From positions 1 through 9,431 of the forward strand of contig JAFZLQ010000068.1 of NCBI GenBank assembly GCA_017551425.1: a stretch of 9,431 nucleotides of DNA, read 5' to 3'. Under the pieces are notes generated by a model that was given only the letters and a program-made list of their open reading frames with translations, searched no databases and had not been told where the DNA came from. Both the position numbers and the translations under genes were made by a program. Shown in pieces: positions 1 through 5,150 of this stretch. The stretch's first letter is position 1. Every line of letters begins with the position of its first letter. The stretch is from Bacteroidales bacterium (GTDB taxonomy: Bacteria; Bacteroidota; Bacteroidia; Bacteroidales; UBA932).

Positions 1-42
1 CAGGACGCCGGCCTGTACATTTCATTCGGATTCGATTTCTAA
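1..42 (+). CDS. C-terminal end of an unidentified protein, possibly an outer-membrane barrel (partial)
   Basis: The reading frame from base 1 is open and ends at TAA (40-42), giving only the last 13 residues, QDAGLYISFGFDF. Alternating aromatic/hydrophobic residues and a terminal phenylalanine are typical of the last strand of outer-membrane beta-barrel proteins, where the C-terminal aromatic residue serves as a Bam recognition signal. That is an inference from 13 residues; the family cannot be named. The gene ends 4 bases before recX on the same strand, so it may be the upstream member of the same transcription unit. Confidence 0.5.
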   Translation, partial: QDAGLYISFGFDF

Positions 43-46
43 GGAG

Positions 47-490
47 ATGGACGAGGCACAGAAAAAGATACTCGGCAGGCTGCAGGCCCAGTGCTCCAAA
101 CGGGAGTACTGCAGCTCCGACGTCCGCGCCAAGGCCCTCAAGGCCCTGGAGGGCGATCCCGCCCGTGCCTCTGAAATAGTGGATTCCCTCGTGGCGGACA
201 GGTATGTCGACGATCTCCGCTATGCCTCGGCCTTCGCGCGCGACAAGGCCCATCTGGGCGGATGGGGTCCCGTGAAGATCCGTTACGCCCTGGGCGCAAA
301 AGGCATTTCGCGTGAGACGGTGAACGCTGCGCTGGAAGAGATAGACGTCGAAGCATCATCGTCAAAGCTCCGGAGCCTGATGGCCGCCAAGGCGCGCACT
401 CTGGAGGGAGATCCGCAGGCCCGTCTCAAACTTATAAGATTCGCCCTGTCAAGGGGTTACGAATACTCGGAAATCCAGCCTTACCTATGA
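47..490 (+). CDS. recX: RecX family regulatory protein
   Basis: The 147-residue product is a typical size for RecX, a small all-helical cytoplasmic protein that binds RecA filaments and modulates recombinase activity. The N-terminal helix pattern (AQCSKREYCSSDVRAKALKAL, residues about 14-34) and the segment VADRYVDDLRYASAFARDKAHLGGWGPVKIRYAL (about 49-82) match the conserved RecX core, in which an R-Y-x-D-D-x-R-Y-A/F-A motif is followed by a G-x-x-K-I-R/x-x-L block. An AAGGAG run (41-46) abuts the ATG with no spacer, so it is badly placed for a Shine-Dalgarno site; the start is chosen because RecX homology begins near it. The stop overlaps the rnhA start (ATGA, 487-490), suggesting translational coupling. 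Confidence 0.9.
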   Translation: MDEAQKKILGRLQAQCSKREYCSSDVRAKALKALEGDPARASEIVDSLVADRYVDDLRYASAFARDKAHLGGWGPVKIRYALGAKGISRETVNAALEEIDVEASSSKLRSLMAAKARTLEGDPQARLKLIRFALSRGYEYSEIQPYL

Positions 491-942
491 GCGAACGTCC
501 CGTAATAGAGTTATATACAGACGGCGCGGCCAGCGGGAATCCCGGGCCCGGAGGCTGGGGCGTGGTGCTCAAGTGCGCCGGCCTCCGCAAGGAGCTCAGC
601 GGCGGCTTTTCGCTCACCACCAACAACCGCATGGAGCTTCTGGCCGTCATAAAGGGGCTGGAGGCCATACGCTGGGACGGCGCGGAGGTGGAAGTATGGA
701 GCGATTCGCAGTATGTGGTGAACACCATAACCCAGGGCTGGAAGCGCAAGAAGAATCACGACCTCTGGGCCAGGTACGATGCGGCCTCCAGGGGCTTCAG
801 GCTCAATTATCACTGGCTGAAGGGCCATGCGGGGCATCCGGAGAACGAGCGCTGCGACGCCCTTGCGGTGGAGGCCTACCTGCAGCCGGGGCTCCCGCCG
901 GACGAGGGATACGAGCAAGTCAAGGAAGAAAAACTGTTTTAA
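487..942 (+). CDS. rnhA: Ribonuclease HI
   Basis: A 151-residue type 1 RNase H that cuts the RNA strand of RNA:DNA hybrids (primer removal, R-loop clearance) in the cytoplasm. All catalytic positions are visible: D12 in YTDGAASGNPGPGGWG, E50 in NNRMELLAVIKGL, D73 in WSDSQYVV, and D124 in the GHAGHPENERCDALA block, where H114 is the flexible catalytic histidine. The basic segment WKRKKNHDLW (85-94) is the handle/basic protrusion that binds substrate in E. coli-type enzymes. There is no N-terminal hybrid-binding domain. The last 20 or so residues (LQPGLPPDEGYEQVKEEKLF) form a charged tail. The start overlaps the recX stop by four bases, and pdxA begins 5 bases after the stop. Confidence 0.97.
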   Translation: MSERPVIELYTDGAASGNPGPGGWGVVLKCAGLRKELSGGFSLTTNNRMELLAVIKGLEAIRWDGAEVEVWSDSQYVVNTITQGWKRKKNHDLWARYDAASRGFRLNYHWLKGHAGHPENERCDALAVEAYLQPGLPPDEGYEQVKEEKLF

Positions 943-947
943 GATAT

Positions 948-2039
948 ATGCAAAGAAGAAAACTTATAGTAGGCATCACCCAGGGTGATTCCAACGGTAT
1001 AGGCTACGAAGTGATAATAAAGTCACTTGCAGACCAGCGCGTCCTCGATTTTTTCACGCCGGTGGTGTACGGCTCGTCCAAACTCTTCGGGTTCTACCGC
1101 AAGCTCGTGCATGAGGTGGAGCAGATGGAGACCAACGTCATCTCCGACGCCCGTGACGCACGTCCCGGCAAGATCAACATCATCAACTGCCTTGCGGACA
1201 ACGTTTACGCAGATCCGGGCCATCCCACTCCCGATTCCGCAAAAGAGGCCATCATAGCCCTTGCCAGGGCGGTCTCGGACATCAAGGCCGGGGCCATAGA
1301 CACCCTCGTCACCGGCCCCATCAACAAGAAGGCCATGTCCGGCCAGGGCTTCGGATTCCCGGGCCATACCGAGTACCTGCAGAACCAGTTCGGAGTGAGC
1401 GACGTGGCGATGTTCATGACCAGCCACCGCCTGAAGCTGGGCGTGGTGACGGGCCACATCCCCCTGAAGGACGTTTCCGCCGCCGTTACCAAGGAGAAGA
1501 TACTCAGCAAGTTGCATCTCATGAACCGTTCGCTGCGCGAGGATTTCTGCATAGACAATCCCCGCATCGCCGTGCTTAGCCTCAACCCCCACAGCGGAGA
1601 CGGCGGCCTGCTCGGCAACGAAGAGCAGGACATCATAATACCGGCAATCGCCCAGGCTATGCTGGACGGTCTCACCGTATTCGGTCCCTTCTCGCCCGAC
1701 GGCTTCTTCGGCCTTGGCCACTACCAGCGCTTCGACGCCACCCTGGCCATGTATCACGACCAGGGCCTTGCCCCGTTCAAGTCGCTTTCTTTCGAGGACG
1801 GAGTCAACTTTACGGCAGGACTGCCGATAGTGCGCACATCTCCCGACCACGGCACCGCCTTCGACATGGCGGGAAAGGACGAGGCCGATCCCCAGTCCAT
1901 GCGTTCCGCGATTTTCACCTCCATCGACATCTATAACGCGCGTGCCGACTACGCCCTTCTTCAGGAGGGCAAGATGGTTGACCGCCGTCCCGAGCAGCCG
2001 GAGCGCAAGGAGCATCCCGGCCGTCCCCAGATTGCATGA
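948..2039 (+). CDS. pdxA: 4-hydroxythreonine-4-phosphate dehydrogenase
   Basis: A 363-residue PdxA enzyme: NAD-dependent oxidation and decarboxylation of 4-phosphohydroxy-L-threonine to 3-amino-2-oxopropyl phosphate in the DXP-dependent route to pyridoxal phosphate. The N-terminus IVGITQGDSNGIGYEV (7-22) is the family's opening. The substrate/metal residues are visible: GHTEYL (H140), VVTGHIPL (H170), LNPHSGDGG (H215) and AMYHDQGLAPFK (H270), corresponding to the metal-binding histidines of the E. coli enzyme. TGPINKKAM (122-130) is also conserved. The open frame continues upstream to 573, but only because it runs antiphase over rnhA; the ATG at 948 is where family similarity starts and gives the normal length. 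The C-terminal 20 residues are charged and look variable. The stop overlaps the next start (ATGA, 2036-2039). Confidence 0.96.
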   Translation: MQRRKLIVGITQGDSNGIGYEVIIKSLADQRVLDFFTPVVYGSSKLFGFYRKLVHEVEQMETNVISDARDARPGKINIINCLADNVYADPGHPTPDSAKEAIIALARAVSDIKAGAIDTLVTGPINKKAMSGQGFGFPGHTEYLQNQFGVSDVAMFMTSHRLKLGVVTGHIPLKDVSAAVTKEKILSKLHLMNRSLREDFCIDNPRIAVLSLNPHSGDGGLLGNEEQDIIIPAIAQAMLDGLTVFGPFSPDGFFGLGHYQRFDATLAMYHDQGLAPFKSLSFEDGVNFTAGLPIVRTSPDHGTAFDMAGKDEADPQSMRSAIFTSIDIYNARADYALLQEGKMVDRRPEQPERKEHPGRPQIA

Positions 2040-2809
2040 TGAAGTTTTTCCGGATCGTTTTTGCTGTGCTGGCGCTCACGTCCCTTTCTGCGGGGGCGCG
2101 GGCGCAGTACGCACGTGACACCGTCTGCTTCAGGCCAACCCAGCTGATAGCGCCTGTGGCGTTGATGGGAACCGGAGCCTGCATCCATTACTTCGGGCAC
2201 GAAAGCATAGACGCCGGCATACGCGACTGGAACCTGTCGCATCTCAACGTTGACGGGAACGGGCTGTTCCTGGACTTCGGCACTTATTTCGCGTACGGAT
2301 CGCCGGCCGTATTCCTTGGGGCCGGACTGCTCGGAGCCCGCCCCAAGCACGCCTTTGTGGACAGGACGGTCGAAGCCGCCATTTCCTATTCGTTCGCTTA
2401 TTCCACTGGATTCATTCTCAAGAGGGTAATGCATACGCTCAGGCCTGACGGCTCCGACTACCGTTCTTTCCCGTCCGGGCATACCCTGTTCGCCTTCACG
2501 AGCGCCGAGCTGATGCGGAATGATTACGGCCCCTGGTGGGGTGCGGCCTTCTACACAATGGCCTGCGGCACCGCAGCCGAGCGCATTTACGGGAATCGCC
2601 ACTGGTTCAGCGACGTCCTTGCCGGCGCCGGTCTCGGAATCCTTTCCGCACATATCGGAATCTGGCTTCTCGAACCCGTCAAATCGCTGTTCTCCATTCC
2701 GGACATCTCCTGGGACGGCCTCTCGTCACGGAATGTCCAGATAGCCTTCACACCTTCCGCCGACCCTTACAGCGGAACGCCGACGGCAAATCTTTCCATA
2801 CTCTTCTAG
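2036..2809 (+). CDS. Secreted PAP2 family (type 2 phosphatidic acid) phosphatase
   Basis: A 257-residue protein with a signal peptide (KFFR, hydrophobic core 7-19, likely cleavage after ARA at 23), so it acts in the periplasm or at the envelope. The three PAP2 motifs are complete: K129-x6-R136-P137 (KRVMHTLRP), P146-S-G-H149 (SFPSGHT) and R183-x5-H189-x3-D193 (ERIYGNRHWFSDV), where H189 would be the phosphorylated nucleophile and H149 the acid/base. Hydrophobic stretches around 85-100, 112-127, 165-180 and 194-211 suggest membrane association. Likely substrates are lipid phosphates such as undecaprenyl pyrophosphate, phosphatidylglycerol phosphate or lipid A phosphate; the sequence does not decide among them. 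It is the last gene of the recX-rnhA-pdxA run, overlapping pdxA by four bases. Its TAG stop lies one base before the 31-bp inverted repeat. Confidence 0.9.
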   Translation: MMKFFRIVFAVLALTSLSAGARAQYARDTVCFRPTQLIAPVALMGTGACIHYFGHESIDAGIRDWNLSHLNVDGNGLFLDFGTYFAYGSPAVFLGAGLLGARPKHAFVDRTVEAAISYSFAYSTGFILKRVMHTLRPDGSDYRSFPSGHTLFAFTSAELMRNDYGPWWGAAFYTMACGTAAERIYGNRHWFSDVLAGAGLGILSAHIGIWLLEPVKSLFSIPDISWDGLSSRNVQIAFTPSADPYSGTPTANLSILF

Positions 2810-2810
2810 C

Positions 2811-2841
2811 TCTTTCCGCAAGGGTACTCTTTCCAGAAACC
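2811..2841 (+). repeat. Left 31-bp terminal inverted repeat
   Basis: This arm is an exact reverse complement of 2985-3015. Inside it the heptamer TCTTTCC occurs twice as a direct repeat (2811-2817 and 2828-2834, 17 bp apart), and AAGGGTACTCTT (2820-2831) is a near-palindrome. Such subrepeats are common in binding sites for a transposase or other DNA-binding protein. The arm starts one base after the TAG of the PAP2 gene. Confidence 0.9.
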
Positions 2842-2869
2842 TTTGGTCGCCCGTGACCATGAACGGGAG

Positions 2870-2899
2870 GGCCCCGCGCCGTTAATTAGGCAGGGGGCC
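2870..2899. repeat. GC-rich stem-loop inside the inverted-repeat element
   Basis: GGCCCCGCGCC (2870-2880) and GGCAGGGGGCC (2889-2899) pair at 9 of 11 positions around the A/T-rich 8-base loop GTTAATTA. The hairpin is strong enough to form in RNA or single-stranded DNA. No T-tract follows it on either strand, so it is not a standard intrinsic terminator. Confidence 0.6.
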
Positions 2900-2950
2900 T
2901 GGGGGGAACGCCCACCAGTCCCTTGGGGGTGCAGGGGGATAATAGTCCTA

Positions 2951-2963
2951 CAGCCGTAGGCTG
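2951..2963. repeat. Small perfect hairpin inside the element
   Basis: CAGCC (2951-2955) and GGCTG (2959-2963) pair perfectly around a GTA loop. It is short and could occur by chance, but it lies in an element that already holds two larger inverted repeats. Confidence 0.35.
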
Positions 2964-2984
2964 GAGGGGCGGAGCGAAGCGTAG

Positions 2985-3015
2985 GGTTTCTGGAAAGAGT
3001 ACCCTTGCGGAAAGA
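2985..3015 (-). repeat. Right 31-bp terminal inverted repeat
   Basis: This is the exact reverse complement of 2811-2841. It ends directly before the stop codon (read on the minus strand) of the M64 peptidase gene at 3016-3018, so the element abuts but does not enter the coding sequence. Confidence 0.9.
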
Positions 3016-4236
3016 CTATTCGGTATAGAAACTGATGATTCGTTCTATGGCTCTTTGGCAGACGGGGCAGAAAGATTTGGCCGTGTTGGTCTTCATCCGG
3101 CAGTCGCGGGCGCCCCGCCATACCCCCTTGCTCTTGTAACCGCCGCCCTCGTAAAGGCCGACTCCGTCCTTCCCGACCATGTCTTCCCACTTTGAGGCAA
3201 AATCAGCCTTAGTGGTGATGTTCTGCTCCCAGGGCTCATAGTCCGGGTAGTAGGTATCCGAGAACTGGTCGTCGTAGTAATACTCGTCTGCCAGGCCGGC
3301 GAAGCTGTGCCCGAACTCATGCACGACCACAGGCTTGAACAGAGGATGGTGCGCAGTCGTGAGGGTGTATGAATTGAATATGCCGCCGCCACCGTAAGTG
3401 TCTGTATTTGCGAGTATTATGATGTGCTCATAAGGCACGCCGGCAAGGGCGTCGTGAAGGTCCTTGACGTGAAGCGTGGTAAGGTAGCGTGCGGAATAGA
3501 AAGTGTCGAAGTGGGAGTGCAGGGGAGTGTCGAGCCATAGGCCCTGCCGGGGCACGCTCACTCCGCTCACGGGAGACTCCAGCCCGACGGCCCTGAAATT
3601 GAAACGGCCTGAAAGGCGCCCGAAAGGCTCATGCGAGAGGATGGATTCCACCGCCGTTGCGGCGTCTTCATAAAACCGGTCCATCTCGGTGGCGGTGTAG
3701 CCTTCCGCCACTATCACCACATCGATGCACTTGTCCACCGGACCGTTTATAAGAATATCCTTTACCCCCGAGGGCCGGGCTTCAGCAGGTCTTACAAGGA
3801 TGTCCGAAGGATTGACGGGATGCGTCAGCGAAGCGAGCGGAAGTCCGTGATTGTCATACAGTTCCACCGTTACCAGAACGGGCTCTCCGGGCATGGGAAG
3901 AAGGAATACGTTCTGGAAACTGCGGCTTACGGAGAGGGCTTCCTCGGTGGCGAGCCACTCCTGGAAGAGGGTGCTGAAAGAGTTGCGGTAAAGCACCCTG
4001 CCGTCTGCTGCCTTCATGCATATCTGTCCGTTGCCCCGGAGGGGGACCTTGTCCATGTTCACGGTGCGGCCTGCCCAGCCTTCTAGGCTGCGGAGCTCGT
4101 CCACTGCGATGGAGGAGCCCTGTGCGGAACCGGAGAAGATATAGTCTATGCGGAGCGTGCGGCCAGGAGTGGCGCCCGGTGCTAAGAAACATGCACAGAG
4201 CAGCAGGAAAACCGAAGCGGTGAGAAACCTTTTCAT
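3016..4236 (-). CDS. Secreted M64 family (IgA peptidase-like) zinc metallopeptidase
   Basis: A 406-residue exported protein. The N-terminus has basic residues and a hydrophobic core (MKRF then about 4-19) with LCAC at 13-16; this could be a degenerate lipobox (C16) or part of an ordinary signal peptide. The N-terminal half (about 25-150) fits the beta-sandwich domain that precedes the catalytic domain in Bacteroidetes members. The peptidase domain starts near DVVIVAEGYT (172-181) and includes the zinc motif HEFGHSFAGLADEY (306-319), with ligands H306 and H310, catalytic E307 and probable third ligand D317. The C-terminal DCRMKTN...FCPVCQRAI (378-397) is the cysteine-containing end typical of M64. 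The family is named for an IgA-cleaving enzyme, but most Bacteroidetes members have no known substrate. It converges on the PAP2 gene and diverges from the polysaccharide operon. Confidence 0.93.
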   Translation of the reverse strand: MKRFLTASVFLLLCACFLAPGATPGRTLRIDYIFSGSAQGSSIAVDELRSLEGWAGRTVNMDKVPLRGNGQICMKAADGRVLYRNSFSTLFQEWLATEEALSVSRSFQNVFLLPMPGEPVLVTVELYDNHGLPLASLTHPVNPSDILVRPAEARPSGVKDILINGPVDKCIDVVIVAEGYTATEMDRFYEDAATAVESILSHEPFGRLSGRFNFRAVGLESPVSGVSVPRQGLWLDTPLHSHFDTFYSARYLTTLHVKDLHDALAGVPYEHIIILANTDTYGGGGIFNSYTLTTAHHPLFKPVVVHEFGHSFAGLADEYYYDDQFSDTYYPDYEPWEQNITTKADFASKWEDMVGKDGVGLYEGGGYKSKGVWRGARDCRMKTNTAKSFCPVCQRAIERIISFYTE

Positions 4237-4241
4237 ATGCG

Positions 4242-4249
4242 CAAAACTA
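4242..4249 (-). promoter_or_regulatory. Possible Bacteroidetes -7 element for the M64 peptidase gene
   Basis: Read on the minus strand, TAGTTTTG matches the Bacteroidetes -7 consensus TAnnTTTG and ends five bases before the ATG (4236). No clear TTTG lies about 20 bp upstream. If real, transcription would begin at or almost at the start codon, giving a nearly leaderless mRNA. The motif is short, so chance is possible. Confidence 0.35.
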
Positions 4250-4258
4250 CTATTTATT

Positions 4259-4290
4259 TTTGATTTTCCGGGATAAAATGGCTAAATTTG
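4259..4290 (+). promoter_or_regulatory. Bacteroidetes-type promoter of the polysaccharide operon
   Basis: TTTG (4259-4262) is followed, after 20 bp, by TAAATTTG (4283-4290), a complete match to the Bacteroidetes sigma-ABfr consensus (-33 TTTG, 19-21 bp, -7 TAnnTTTG). It lies in an AT-rich 62-bp gap between divergent genes. Transcription should start at about 4294-4297, only a few bases before the first ATG (4299) and about 20 bases before the second in-frame ATG (4317). Confidence 0.7.
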
Positions 4291-4298
4291 CATGATAC

Positions 4299-5138
4299 AT
4301 GAGTTTTTATCGGTATATGAACAGCAGATTACTTTCAGTATTAGCGCTTACCGTGGCAGTCCTCTCGGCCTGCTCCGCGCCCAAGAACGTCATTTATTTC
4401 CAGGATACCACAGACAAGGAAATCAGCACGGATGTGCAGCCCCTGCAGATCCGCTTCCGTCCTGAAGACAAGATAAGCATCATTGTCAACTGCCCCAGCC
4501 GCGAGCTGATGAACCAGTTCAACCTTCCCTATGTTTCCCGTTACGTGGGTTCCACCACGGAAACCTCCGTCAGCGGCAGCCAGGGAGGCGTCAGCGGTTA
4601 TATCATCGATGCGGACGGCAATATCAATTTCCCGGTTCTCGGCAAGCTTCATGTAGCCGGCCTTACCAGGGCGGAGGTCTCGGATCTCATCAAGAATGAG
4701 CTTCAGAACCGCGACCTCGTCAAGGATCCCGTTGTCACCGTAGATTACATGAACCTCTATGTCTCCATAATGGGAGAAGTTTCCAGGCCCGGCCGCTATG
4801 CCATTTCACGCGACCACTTCACCATCCTGGACGCCCTTTCCATGGCAGGGGACCTCACCATAGACGGCCGCAGGGACAATATCCGCGTCATACGCGAGGA
4901 GAACGGAGTCCAGAAGACCTACCTCCTGGATCTGCGCTCCGCCTCCAATATCGCCAGCTCTCCGGCTTACTACCTTTGCCAGAGCGACATCATCTACGTA
5001 GAGCCTACCACCAAGAAGGCCCGCACGTCCACCGCAGCCGGCAACACCTTCCTAACCCCTTCGTTCTGGATCAGCGTGGCCTCCCTTGCGGCAACCCTGG
5101 TGTCCACCATAACCGTAGTCGCATTGCGCGTCCAATAA
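4299..5138 (+). CDS. Wza-like polysaccharide export outer-membrane lipoprotein
   Basis: A 279-residue export protein that would form the outer-membrane channel for an extracellular or capsular polysaccharide. A signal sequence ends in the lipobox LSAC (lipidated C25). The polysaccharide-export domain covers about 45-150 (IRFRPEDKISIIV; GGVSGYIIDADGNINFPVLGKLHVAGLTRAE). An SLBB domain follows at about 151-213 (YVSIMGEVSRPGRYAISRDHFTILDALSMAGDL). A C-terminal hydrophobic stretch (254-277) suits the helix by which Wza crosses the outer membrane. The first ATG (4299) is given as start, but ATG 4317 (MNSRLLSVLALTV, still before the lipobox) fits the promoter position better and would shorten the protein by six residues. 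It is the first gene of the operon; the co-polymerase/kinase starts 12 bases after its stop, the usual order for export systems of this type. Confidence 0.94.
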   Translation: MSFYRYMNSRLLSVLALTVAVLSACSAPKNVIYFQDTTDKEISTDVQPLQIRFRPEDKISIIVNCPSRELMNQFNLPYVSRYVGSTTETSVSGSQGGVSGYIIDADGNINFPVLGKLHVAGLTRAEVSDLIKNELQNRDLVKDPVVTVDYMNLYVSIMGEVSRPGRYAISRDHFTILDALSMAGDLTIDGRRDNIRVIREENGVQKTYLLDLRSASNIASSPAYYLCQSDIIYVEPTTKKARTSTAAGNTFLTPSFWISVASLAATLVSTITVVALRVQ

Positions 5139-5150
5139 CAAATCCGAATT

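Larger units (their letters stand above)
2811..3015. mobile_element. 205-bp non-coding element with 31-bp terminal inverted repeats (MITE-like)
   Basis: The interval between the convergent PAP2 and M64 genes is filled almost exactly by an element whose two ends (2811-2841 and 2985-3015) are perfect 31-bp inverted repeats. The 143-bp interior is G-rich, carries no convincing gene and contains smaller hairpins (2845-2858, 2870-2899, 2951-2963). Both flanks show CTA (2806-2808 and 3016-3018), which could be a 3-bp target duplication if the left end includes two extra bases, but three bases is weak evidence. These CTA triplets form part of the stop codon regions of both neighbours. Size, long perfect inverted ends and lack of coding capacity fit a miniature inverted-repeat transposable element. 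Alternatives are a bidirectional terminator or a structured-RNA repeat. Only one copy is visible, so mobility is inferred. Confidence 0.55.

Noticed and set aside
573..947. A longer PdxA with about 125 extra N-terminal residues
   Set aside because: The extension is read antiphase through rnhA, is Arg/Gly/Pro-rich with no domain, and PdxA homology begins at ATG 948.
2811..2841. A classical intrinsic terminator after the PAP2 gene
   Set aside because: The arm's partner is 143 bases away and no T-tract follows either arm or the internal hairpin, so a standard rho-independent terminator cannot be called.
2964..2984. Common origin of the 2811-3015 element and the rfbB palindrome
   Set aside because: They share only short purine-rich words such as AAGCGTAG and GCGGAG; the terminal repeats differ, so one family is not supported.
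2923..3195. A 90-codon plus-strand ORF spanning the right inverted repeat and the end of the M64 gene
   Set aside because: Its 3' half is antisense to the conserved M64 C-terminus and its 5' half is repeat DNA; the product shows no recognisable motif.
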